From the NCBI GenBank assembly GCA_002786025.1, contig NHNW01000004.1, positions 558,001 to 622,000 on the forward strand: 64,000 nt of DNA, read 5' to 3'. This DNA is from Zasmidium citrigriseum. Taxonomy: Eukaryota > Ascomycota > Dothideomycetes > Mycosphaerellales > Mycosphaerellaceae. The notes under the pieces were generated by a model. That model searched no databases and was not told where the DNA came from. It saw only the letters and a list, made by a program, of their open reading frames with translations. Of this stretch, positions 12,138 to 22,259 are shown piece by piece. Made by a program: the position numbers and the translations under genes. Positions within the stretch are counted from its first letter, which is position 1. The number at the start of each line of letters is the position of its first letter.

Positions 12138-13896
12138 TCAGTCCTCTCGCTTTACCAGGACGACTGGTCCAGTATAGGTGTGTCTGGCAACGAGCAAGTA
12201 GTAGACTAAAGCGATGAGCAATACTCCAACGAACATGACTGAAGACCAATTGAAGCCAGCACTGAATGCATCGACAGCATAGTTTTCTTGCATGAAGAGG
12301 TGTTACGTACGCTGTAACGGGTTGAGAGACAGGCCAGAATGCGAAGAAAAGTACCGGCGTGATGAAGCACAGTGAGGCAATGTTAATCGCCAAGCCATAT
12401 CTCCCAAGCGTCCACCTTCTCGCCGGGAGTGGCGGTCCTCCCAGGCGACGCATCACCAGGCATACGATTGTCACTGTATATGAGAACAAGAGAGACACGA
12501 TGCCCAACGAGTTGATCGCATTGAGAGCCGTGTAGGAGCCGATGTTGATGAGCGAAAGCAGCGTGCTGACTAGGGCTGTGATGTAGATCGAGTTGAGTGG
12601 AATGTTCCAGCGGGGAGAGACTCTTGACAGCCATCCAGAAAATGGGACGCCTCCATCCCGGGCAAAGGACCAGAGCTGGCGGGATGCGGTCGCGACCTCT
12701 GAGATGCATGTCGATCCTAGCATAACGATGATGATCGATGTCATGACCGTAGCACCCGCAGTACTTTGCGTCGCGTTGTGGAAGACTTGGATGAAGGGCT
12801 GATAAGTCGGCGTTGCAAGGACTGAGTCCAGATCGCCGATAGAGAAGACGTATGTCACGCCCATGATGAGAGCCATGATCCCGTTGAGTGCGAAGGACCA
12901 GATCAGTGCCTTTGGAATGACGACGGATGCGTCTTGCACTTCTTCGGCTATTCCATATTGTTAGAGAGCATGAAAGAAGGAGGAGCCGTAATATCACTTA
13001 CCCATGTGAACGCAACAGTCGTAGCCGCACAACGAACCGATTGGATTGACGACCCCGATCATCGATGCCAGTCCAAGATTGCCCCAGCCTCCCGTAGACG
13101 AGAATTTCAACAGAGTGTCCCCAGCACTGCCATGTGGTGCTGTGACCCATAGCGTGACAACGATGGCAATGAGGCCGGCGACATGTAGAACCAGGTAGAT
13201 CCTTTGAATGGGTGGTAGTCGGGTCCCGAGGAAGGTGTTGATGGCAAAGGCCATGGCGATGACTGCCATCGTAAGCAGAGTCGCATGCCAGGCGTGGTAT
13301 TCGTAGCTGTCCACATTGTTCAGGATGACAAGTCCCTGGATGCCACTTGCCAGCGCAAAGCAGAGACCCGAAACCCATACCTGCCATCCCATAGCCGTAA
13401 GCCAACCTACGGCATAGCTGAGTTCTTTCTGGATCGAGGGAGGCGCGAGCTCGCTGACCCAGTGGTACTGTCCTCCAGCCGTGGGACACCTGGGAGCGAG
13501 TTCTAATCAGCAGGACTCGCCGTACAAGGGGTGGAGGCGCACCTACATCGAAGCCATCTCCGCAAGAGAAGCGTAAACCAAGGCCATACCAAGGCAGCCA
13601 GCTATCAAGCCCCAGAAAACGATAGGCAGGCCTCCATCCTGTAGAGCATAGATGGATATGATAGGTACCCACTCCCACGATATCATGTCGGTAGAGGCGA
13701 AGCCAAGCATCGTGATAAATCTGAAGTTTCTGCGCAGTTCTTGTCTCTTTCCAAGGACGAGCATGTCATGCTGATCGGTTGCCGTACCTTGATACTGGAC
13801 GGGGACCCTGGCTGCAGCACTTGAGACATTCTCGTAGTCGGAGGCTGGCTCATGGGCGTCGATGCTGTATGTCGTGCTGAAAGGTTCCTTGTCCAT
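12138..13896 (-). CDS. GABA/amino-acid permease, APC superfamily
   Basis: Four exons (13547-13896, 13002-13489, 12311-12947, 12138-12261) with introns of 57, 54 and 49 nt encode 532 residues, the usual size for fungal ACT-family permeases. Junctions restore family motifs exactly: SLAEMASMCPTAGGQYHWVSELAPP across intron 1, CGYDCCVHMAEEVQDASVVIPKA across intron 2. About twelve hydrophobic segments are visible, for example IVFWGLIAGCLGMALVYASL and LLSLINIGSYTALNAINSLG. The hydrophilic N-terminus precedes the first segment, GFASTDMISWEW. Relatives such as yeast UGA4 carry GABA, choline or polyamines across the plasma or vacuolar membrane, and the substrate here is not determined. The protein ends with a short cytosolic tail (VVLVKRED). 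GATA-type sites upstream hint at nitrogen control. Confidence 0.93.
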
Positions 13897-14873
13897 TGGG
13901 TATGATCGACTTCAGTAGAGGACGAATATTTGAGTCTGATGAAGGGTCAATTGTTGGAAGATAGAGCATACCACTTTGGAAAGACATTTTCGTGCTTATG
14001 TAGGCTCCTTGTTGATAAGGCTATAGGGCAAATCTGAAAGCCCAAGAGCTGGCGAGATACCTTTGATGGGCGAGGCATCCCTATGGCACTTCTCCCATCA
14101 GGGCGCGATAAAGGACTTGCATATGTGGCGAACCGCAATGGTGATTGCACGCCACGTACCAGTCAGATGGCCCTTGCCGATGTTCTCCGTAGAGTGCTCG
14201 AGGCGTGACACAACATCTTCTCTCAGCTGCCGGTGAGATTCACACCTACCTTCTCGGCTGATTGGCCACATCAGCTCATCAAGAATAGGTGTGCCATGGC
14301 CCCTGTTGGGTCTGAAGGGTATTGAGGGCCATGAAGAAATGTCGATGTCGTTCGTCCTGAGCCGAATGCTGATTGTTCGTCACACATCCCTGCATGCTGA
14401 GACAGATTGAATGGTCCGAGATATTGTCGAGACTGGGATAGCGATTGGATGGATTGACTCTGTTTGGTGTAGACTTTGCATCTTGTCGCGGAACCAAAAG
14501 AGAAAGAGAGAGTCGAAGTAGTGTTGTTGGCCCCACCGCACGCACTGCACGCACGCACGTGTTTGGAGGTGTGTACACGGCCTCCGTCGGGAGGAAGCCT
14601 GTGATACACAGCGCCAAGCCGTAACAGACCGGAAGATACTACCCCTTATCCTGCTCTAGGGGGGTACCAATACGGGCACGGGTGGGGTGCGGCTCATATC
14701 CGGCCAGTGTCTATCACAAAGACACAAGTGTGCACGCACAGTGTTTTTAGGGCGATTCCTTAAAACACGGTGACTCTACAACACTAAGTCGAAGCTGCGC
14801 CGTGCACGGACTTCAAGCTCCTTTGCTCTGAGCTTTTTGATCTTCACCTTTAAGAGCGAACACAAACAACATC
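13897..14873. other. Divergent promoter region between permease and RRP46
   Basis: This 977-bp region separates two divergently transcribed genes and must hold both promoters. It contains several GATA motifs near the permease side (separate entry) and a G/C-rich block near 14,640-14,700. No gene is supported in it. Confidence 0.55.
14013..14111. promoter_or_regulatory. Candidate GATA-factor (AreA-type) sites upstream of the permease
   Basis: TGATAAG occurs at 14013-14019 and CGATAA at 14106-14111, about 115 and 210 bp upstream of the permease start codon. A third site, TTATCC (GGATAA on the other strand), lies near 14,645. HGATAR sites in multiple copies are what the fungal nitrogen regulator AreA/Nit2 binds, and GABA permeases are known AreA targets. 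Occupancy is inferred. Confidence 0.4.
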
Positions 14874-15596
14874 ATGGGTCCGGATCTGGTTCATCATCCG
14901 TTGGCACGCGCGGATGGATCAACAGCGCTCTCCAGTGGCCTGTATACCGTGATAGCAGGCGTCAATGGCCCGGTGGAAGTTCAGCGACGCGATGAGCTGC
15001 CAGAGGAAGCCGCCATCGAAGTCAACCTGCGACCTGCGTCTAGTGTTGGAGGTCCTCGGGAGCGATGGATAGAGACGATTCTGCAGTCTGTGTTGAAAAG
15101 CATCGTGCTCGTTCACATGTATCCTCGAACGCTCATCCAGATCACCCTTCAGATCACGAAAGAACCAAGCGTAAAGCTCAGAAGAACTGCCGGAGATATC
15201 TCACTCATCCCAACACTGTTCAACGCGGCCTTCACATCATTGGCGGACGGTGGCCTCCCACTAGCGACGACCTCAAACGCGATCCTGGCAATAGTATCTG
15301 GCGACGGCGAGATGGTGCTTGAACCTCAAGAGAAGGAGATTGCAAGCTGCAAGAGCATACATGCAATGGCCTTCAATGCCTATGGAGAGCAGATCCTGGA
15401 CGAGTCATCTGGCAACTTCGACTTCGAGACATGGAGCAGAGTGGCAGACATGGCCAAGCAGGCGTGCATTGCAGCAATGGGACCTGTCAGCGAGGATACC
15501 TCCATGGCGAATGGTGATTCACAGGCAGAGCCATGGTTGCGACAGGCTCTGCAGGATGAGGCCAAGGCGGCGGTCGCATGGCGAGAGACGACCTGA
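14874..15596 (+). CDS. RRP46: Exosome complex subunit RRP46
   Basis: A single exon of 240 residues fits fungal RRP46. The N-terminus has PLARADGSTALSSGLYTVIAGVNGPVEVQRRDELPEEA, the RNase PH-fold opening typical of this subunit, followed by VNLRPASSVGGPRERWIETIL. RRP46 is one of six RNase PH-like proteins that form the ring of the eukaryotic RNA exosome, which processes and degrades RNA 3'-to-5' in nucleus and cytoplasm. In eukaryotes the ring is catalytically dead and acts as a channel. The start ATG is the first in frame after a leader rich in A/C. Transcription diverges from the permease, and the next gene downstream runs in the same direction after 444 bp. Confidence 0.93.
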   Translation: MGPDLVHHPLARADGSTALSSGLYTVIAGVNGPVEVQRRDELPEEAAIEVNLRPASSVGGPRERWIETILQSVLKSIVLVHMYPRTLIQITLQITKEPSVKLRRTAGDISLIPTLFNAAFTSLADGGLPLATTSNAILAIVSGDGEMVLEPQEKEIASCKSIHAMAFNAYGEQILDESSGNFDFETWSRVADMAKQACIAAMGPVSEDTSMANGDSQAEPWLRQALQDEAKAAVAWRETT

Positions 15597-16040
15597 AGAA
15601 CAGCAGGCAGGCATTGTGGATAAGCAAGATCGGGCGGATCATGGAAGATCACACGTCCAAGTGGTACGCTTTTGAGGCGCCCTGGCTTCGCAGGCAAAGA
15701 CTTGCCGGAGAGTGTCTCCAAGAGGACAAGCCACTGACAGGCCCGCTCTACGGACATGATAGGACTAGGACTGGGGAGGGAACTTTCGATCATATGGAGC
15801 CAGGACAGCGTCCACGAGGTATAGTTGCGCCGTTCAGGTGTCGCTGGCGTGGTGGTGGGAGCTCAGTCCGTGCATCGCGAAAGCAGGAAGGAGCGAAGGC
15901 AGGTGTGCAGGCAAGAGCATAGAAGGGAAGTAACGACTCCGTTCCTGACTCCATCTCATCTTGTCCCATCTCTCTTTTGTGATATTCATCTCCATCTCTC
16001 GTATCTTCATTTCGTGCACTTAGATTGACAGCAACACGCA
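15597..16040. other. Intergenic region between RRP46 and the OB-fold gene
   Basis: This 444-bp gap between two plus-strand genes becomes strongly pyrimidine-rich from about 15,950 to 16,020, as expected for the leader of the following gene. Nothing else is recognised. Confidence 0.5.
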
Positions 16041-17729
16041 ATGGGTGGCTCGGGTAGAGGCGACGCCTCTATACAGCAGTTCTTCCTGCCCACGCCCTAT
16101 TCCTCGCCAGCAAAGAAACAGGCAACATCATCCAACGCGGACACTTCCATCGGCGATGGCTTCACGAATGAGGAGGTTCAAGAGGCGTTGAAACCCAAGC
16201 ACATGGACTCATGGCATCCAGCCCATGAATACACGGATTGCGAGATCAGCGCCCTTCAACCTGGACCTCAAGCGGTCACTTTCATGGGTCGCATTGCCAA
16301 CATCTACGACGTAGCAAGCACCCCAAAGAGCCCTCGCTCAGCAAAGGGCTGCCTGAAACTTTGCGTCAAGGACGCTGGAGGTGCAATTACAGTTCGCCTG
16401 TGGTATGCCAACCGCATTCCCAGCTTCCGCTTGGGCTTGCAGGTCACGATCTGGACGAACCACAGTATGTCACTTACGCAGAAATCGAGAGAACCAACAG
16501 CTGACGAGCTATGCAGTTAGCAATGGCGAGACTGGTACCCTGTCCAGCTCGAGCGCACCACTCTTCGCGTCGCTGTTCCCAGAGCGTGATAGGAATTGTC
16601 ACATCATGGTCCACCACAACAGTGATAATGGCATGTTCAGAACACCGCTCGGCTACACCCTAGGCCTTCCCTTAAACCATCTCATGACTCTGCAAAACTT
16701 CATCGATGGAGGCTACGACGTTCCAGATGCCAAGATCCTGGTGGTTGTGAAGAGCATTGGGGCCAAGAAGAAAGGTCAGCTTCATGTCATACTTTCGGAA
16801 ATGGTCGTACTGAACCAGTGTTTACAGTGACTCGAAAAGACGAATCTGTGACCGAGAACATCAACCTGCAAATCCATGATGACACGGCAGAGGCTACGCT
16901 TGGCCTTTGGGGCACTCTCGCCTCTTCGCCATCAGCTCATGCCGCAGACCAAGCCCCCACTGACGGGGAAGAAGGCATGGTAAGGCAGGGCTGGATACCA
17001 GGCGAGACGATTCTACTCATTCAAAGCCCTGGCTGGAAGTTTGGGAGAACAGTGAGGATCTCCTGCCAAAAGATTAACGTGCACGCATGCTGACTTCGAC
17101 AGACCTACCTGAGCTTCACCTCGACAACTATCTTGGATGTCGACCCTCAAATCTCTGATGCAGACTGGCTGCGGCGGTGGGCTTTACGTCAGAGAAGCAG
17201 AGAAGNCCCGCCGTTTCCGGAGGAAGTCTTCGATCTGGACCTCGTCACCAATGGTCCAATACGCTGTCTCTTCACCATAGGAGAGCTTGACGAGTTCGCC
17301 CGCTGCGCTCCCAACGAGACCTTTCAGGGCTACCTGAGTGTCCTCATCATGGAGACGAAGCTCCTGGACCTTTGGAGACGCAATATGCTGCTGTCGAACG
17401 AGTGCTGCAACATCCCTGTCTACGCAAACGCGCTCACTGTCACCTGCAAGGGCTGCGACCAGGAAGTCAAACTGAGGCTGAACCCCAAGATCCTTGGACA
17501 GGTGATTGACGAGACGGGTGCCATTGCTGCAGGCAAGATGCTCTTCTCCGACCAAGCTTGGCTGGAATTGCTGGGCAGAGGGCCGGAAGACTTGCTGAAG
17601 CTCGGCTACGAAGAGATCAAGTATCTTTCCGATCGACTGCTGTTCTGTCGGATCACTATCGTGTTTGGCTGGACTGGGGATGAAAGCAAAGCAGGAGGAA
17701 GAATTTGTGTTATCGGTGTTCGCATGTGA
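16041..17729 (+). CDS. OB-fold protein, RPA1/MEIOB-like
   Basis: Four exons (16041-16464, 16517-16774, 16828-17051, 17103-17729) with introns of 52, 53 and 51 nt encode about 510 residues. Junctions are clean, e.g. TNH/ISNGETGTLSS and GAKKK/VTRKDESVTENINLQ. The N-terminus holds IQQFFLPTP, resembling a PIP-box-like QxxFF peptide. OB-fold-like strands follow: PQAVTFMGRIANIYDVAST and AITVRLWYANR, then SVTENINLQIHDDTAEATLGLWG, and a C-terminal domain with CC (403-404) and CKGC (417-420), reminiscent of the zinc ribbon in the RPA1 and MEIOB C-terminal OB domain. Such proteins bind single-stranded DNA, and MEIOB acts in meiotic recombination. Fungal orthologues are mostly uncharacterised, so the role is inferred. 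One base (17206) is called N, giving one unknown residue and possibly hiding a small assembly error. Confidence 0.75.
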
Positions 17730-18137
17730 ATGGAAGATGTTGGAGGGAGATCTTTGGCATTGCTGTGATGAGATGAAGATGTGAAGTTAGCTCTGAGAAT
17801 AATGAAATGTAAAGTGATTGACATCGAGAGGGAGAAGCAGTCTCCATCACAAGACCAAAGAGAGTGCATTGCTGTGATTGGCTGTATCGCTGGCGTGGCG
17901 GTTGCTCCCGCTCCAATGTTTACATCTGCGCCTGTCCCTCGCGAGCAGCTCCACCTTGAATGCGCAACGCATTAATACACGCCCCCTTCAACCACGTCGC
18001 CGCCCCGGATCGATTGGCGACTCGAGCGAGTTAATGTATGCGCAGAGATTGCGTCGAACGCGAAACGGCCGTGCGCACGACAAACGGCGAAGAATCGCGC
18101 CTTCCGACGCGGCCAAGGAGACCAACGCGGATAAGAC
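17730..18137. other. Intergenic region before DSN1
   Basis: This 408-bp gap between two plus-strand genes should hold the 3' UTR of the OB-fold gene and the promoter of DSN1. No other feature is recognised. Confidence 0.5.
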
Positions 18138-20115
18138 ATGTCGATGGTCGTGACCACGCGTTCGCCTCTTGAAGTTATTGGGATGAACGGCGCCGGGACG
18201 CAAAAGCGACGCAGCGCACGCCTGTCGCAGGAGGGCAATGGCGAGAGCGAGCCACCAGCGAAGAAGGCGAAGATCAATGAGACAACAACCACGATAAACA
18301 CGAAGCAGCAGGATGGAGAGAGCAAGCCTGCAAACAAGAAAAAGAGCAGAGGTATGTGGATATATGCGCCGATTGAGATCGACATGAACTGACAATGGGA
18401 TCGCAGTATATGATCGAACGGATGATGACTTCGTGTTCACCAAAAAGAAGCGCGGTGGGAAAGAGAAGGAGAGCAAACAGCCTGCTGTGCGACATTCGAC
18501 AGATGAGAAACGGCCTGCTGAACCAGCGCCAACTCCTGCCACTTCAAGCGACGCGCCTCCACCTACAGAAGAGCCAGCACCGAAGACCACGCAGAAGAAA
18601 ACCCGACGGCGACTACCTACGACTCCTGAGCGCGATGCTCCGCAGAAGCAAGTCCGCCGCAGCAATCGCTTGTCGAACGAAAATGCAGCAGAACCAGAGG
18701 CTTCGACCAAATCGTCTCCTCACAAGGCGGCACACGCGAAATCACACGCAAACACTGAGCCCTCGCCTAGTCCGGAGAAAGCGCGTCCTGTAACAGTTGA
18801 GAAGAAGCGAAAACATGGAGCCGATGGCGTGGACGATCAGAAGACTTTCACTATTTCACTGCCATTCGCAGACACCCCTGTAATGAGGCGGAATAAAGAG
18901 ATGCGCAAGAACAGCGCTGAAAGTCATCGGAGGAGCAGTGCTGGGATGAGGGGGAAGCGCGCGAGCAGTTTGATTGATGAAGGTCGAGGACATGGTACGT
19001 TTCCCCAAGGATTGGCTACTTCGTCCCTAACGCCTTCGGGTGCAGAGGCAGGGAGAGGTTCGCCAATCTGCTATTCTCCAGCAAAAGACTATGAACAGCG
19101 CGGAATCATTTTGCAGTCGTACACGCCAAAGACGAGCGACTTGGATGATCTGCGGCTGTTTGAAGCGACTTGCTCTTTTGCTGAAGAACTTTTGGCTGAC
19201 ACGAGTGATCTTGATACAGCACTACCGCATGCCGAAGTACCCGCCTCTGAATTCTTCAAGCACATCTCTGCGGAACTCACGGAACCCAGAAGAATGCGAT
19301 GCTTGCTTGGATGGTGTGGTACTAGAGCATTACCGCCGAAACCGATGCCGCCCGATCCCAACTCTGCAGCTTCGAAAGCAGAGTTTCAAGCTCTTCAAGC
19401 AGGTATGTGTGCTCGGTATAGAATTTTTGCTTCATTCGCTGACATTGTGTAGCACGAATTATACAACACGAGCTCTCTCAAGACTTGGTTACGAAGGGAA
19501 TTCTGAGTGACTGGTTCTCGAGAGACGAATCTGCACCACCTCAGATTCCTCTGCGGAAGAAAGCAAATCCCAGAAACATCACAAATGCCGCGAAGGCAGA
19601 GGAGCTGGAGCGGGAGTTGGAAAGGTACGGATTTGCAAAGCGCTCGAGAACGTTGGACTGTGCTAACGGGTCGGTACCGCAGATTAAAGAAAGAGCGAGC
19701 TGAGTGGGACGAAGTCATTCAATCAGCAGCATCTATGAGCAAACCGCCGGAACGAGAGGTAGAAGAGGGCCAGCTCTCGCCACTCCGACAAGACGCCCTC
19801 GACAGCCCTCAGCGTGCCATTTTCGACCAGCTACAGTCTTCGGCAGCAGATTCATCGGCCGAACCAGAAGCTCTACAGCAGCGTCTGCGAACGATATCGG
19901 ACAATCTTGAATTCGCAGTGGATCAGTTCGCCCATGGCGTACACGCGCTCAGCATCACCCGGGATACGGCATCACGAGTGGCAGACAAGTCACTTTCGAA
20001 CGCTGCAAACGCATTGGCGGAACGAGAGAAGCAGCGGAAGGCCAGCGGCAAGGGTGCTGACCAGATGGATACTTTGAGAGGACTGGCAAGAGTGCTCAAT
20101 GCACAGTACAGATGA
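18138..20115 (+). CDS. DSN1: Kinetochore protein DSN1/Mis13 (MIND complex)
   Basis: Five exons (18138-18351, 18407-18994, 19220-19402, 19453-19624, 19683-20115) encode 529 residues. The first 250 are Lys/Glu/Pro-rich and disordered. Then comes FADTPVMRRNKEMRKNSAESHRRSSAGMRGKRASSLIDEG, the basic Mis13 signature whose serines are Aurora B-type targets in other species. The splice at intron 2 restores ALPHAEVPASEFFKHISAEL...RRMRCLLGWCGTRALP, the conserved helical core. A C-terminal coiled-coil (AAKAEELERELERLKKERAEWDEVI) follows. Mis13 joins Mtw1, Nnf1 and Nsl1 in the complex that links the inner kinetochore (CENP-C) to Ndc80 at microtubules. Intron 2 is unusually long (225 nt), a multiple of three and stop-free, so the frame also reads straight through it (see findings). 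The gene converges on the monooxygenase, with 124 bp between stops. Confidence 0.88.
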
Positions 20116-20239
20116 GATTGGACGTTGATGACAGCGAATGTTGAGGAGGCGAAGCCAGCCAATGCCTTGTGTTCTTGATGAAACCCCGAATGATACCTCT
20201 CTTGTTTATACGCGAAACCTGATATGAGCAGATCTTATC

Positions 20240-22259
20240 CTATGCCACGCCGTTCACTATGTCCACTCCATTGGTCTCTGGCTTTTGGTCATGCTCCAGG
20301 GGTTTGAGAAAGCTGCGCTCGAAGTACCCCTGAAGCTCAGCATCCAGGTTCTGATCCGCACGTCTCACCATACCAACGATGCCATCTGGTCGGACGACGG
20401 CGACTTGCATCCTCCCTTGCGGATCCACGCCGTGGCGCTTATGCTCCCAGCCGTCTTTGTCCTCGAAGAACTTGTACTTCCACATCTCGAACTCTGGACG
20501 CAGCTCGATGGTGAAGTGGTCTGCGGTGTGGATGACGAAGAGGTCGATGACTTTATTGCTCTGAGGTGAGTGGTCGCAGTTGGTGTAGATATCTTCCCAT
20601 TGCCAGGCGTCGGGCTCGATGCTATTGCTGTCGTTTGGATGGCCGTTGTATTTCATCAAACACGATGAGGGAGCCGTGAGGCTGTGATAGAGGTCCCTGA
20701 ACTCGGACCGGCAAGGCTCGACGCTGATGTCGCCAGCGAAGATCACGAGATGGAACTCGCCGTTTGCTGGCATCACGTCCATGGACGTCACCTCCCATCC
20801 ATCGACATGTCTGATCAACTTCGCGTTCGGCAGATACCTTTTCCCCAGCGTCAAAGGCTCAACAGCAAGATCATCGATGTCAGGGGGCCTTTGGTCGTCA
20901 ATCAAGTCATTGGGAGGATATTGAAGACCGAGCCCACTCGTGAACCCTTGATTCTGTTTCCAGATATCGTAGAACTCAGGCGAGGACAGTTCCGCGAAGT
21001 GTTTGGCAAAACGGGCGTCGAAGTCGATGAGCTGTTTGGCAATTTGCCGCCGTTCAAGGTTGTAAGTCTCAAGAAGGTCGGTGGTGGCGCGGTTGCGGAG
21101 GACGAGAGAGAGTTTCCAGGCGAGGTTGAAGGCGTCTTGGATGCCGGTGTTCATCCCTTGGGCTGCCTGGGGTGATGTCAGCTTCACGTTCGTTGGGATA
21201 GGGAGTAGAGGGCTTACCTTTGGAGAATGTGAGTGACAGCTGTCTCCAACAAAGAGGAGTCTCCTGCCATCGTAGAAGCGTTCTGCCACGCGTTGTGAGA
21301 CGATGTATCTGCTGATCCAGCGGACTTTGTTGATCTCAATCGTGTATGGGTTGAAGATGAGAGGAAGCTTCCTCTTGAAAAGATCCAGCAGGGTCGTATG
21401 ATTAGCCTCCTTGGAGTACAATACCCCTCTTGACCCCTCGAATATACTGTTGTTCAACTCTTGAATTTCATCCCGATTCAGCAACATGTAGATGCGAAGC
21501 GTCTTCTCCGGCGAAGGTATGACCATAAGATTCCCGTGAGTCGTTCGAATGGGGCATCGCCGTCGAAAGTCAGGAAAGTCAGTCTCTGCTTCGAAGTCTC
21601 CCACCGCCCATGTTGCTTCTGTCTCGTTGATCGAACAGTCGATCCCAGCGAGCTCTCTGGTGCGTCCCCACTTCCCGTCTGCAGCGATCAAGTACTTGCA
21701 GTGCCATTCTTCGACTTGACCGCTGCTGCGGTTCTTGACGAAGGCACAGAGAGGGTGACTGGACCGGTTGGTGTATTCGTAGTATAACAGCTCGTGTGGC
21801 CGGTGGATAGCCACCGCTCGCTTCTGCAACTCTGATATCAACACAGGTTCGGTTCGGCCTTGATGTTGAACGATCGTTCGTCGGTAAATCGTCTCATTAG
21901 TGATTTCTTGGGAGGCGCTCATGCGCTGCAGGCGATTCTCATCACGGCTGTTTGTCCAAAAGGCGGTCTCTGCGACTCCGCCACTGCCCGCGGCGATTGG
22001 TTGAAGGATGTCTGGAAGTTGAAAGTCTGGTCAGCCGAATGTCGCGACTTGAATGATGGTGGTTGGGGAACTTGCTCAAAGTGTGCAGAATCTCCTGTGT
22101 TCTCGGGTGTATGCCAGAGGCGTGGCCTACTTGAGTGGGCGTGGATTGCTTGTCAAACACAGCGATGCTTGAGATGCCACTTCGAGCCAGGAACAAGGCC
22201 GAGAATAGCCCTGCTGGGCCTGCGCCCACAACGATAATGTCGACCTCGTTGGTGCTCAT
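20240..22259 (-). CDS. FAD-dependent aromatic monooxygenase, phenol 2-monooxygenase-like
   Basis: Three exons (22076-22259, 21218-22011, 20240-21166) encode 634 residues. The N-terminus DIIVVGAGPAGLFSALFLARSG is the FAD ADP-binding GxGxxG fold, followed by GHASGIHPRTQEI, typical of the PheA/TfdB group. The DG motif is YLIAADGKWGRTREL (about residue 172), and the second FAD motif is [29 protein letters not shown] from residue 317, the last part across intron 2. The C-terminal 200 residues fit the thioredoxin-like domain of phenol hydroxylases. These enzymes hydroxylate phenols or related aromatics using NAD(P)H and O2; the substrate here is unknown. Intron 1 (64 nt) only keeps frame if its donor is GC rather than GT. 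The C-terminal residues are not a peroxisomal signal. No pathway genes adjoin it. Confidence 0.87.

Noticed and set aside
11213..22259. Secondary-metabolite cluster (methyltransferase, permease, monooxygenase)
   Set aside because: No backbone synthase is present, and housekeeping genes (RRP46, DSN1) lie between them.
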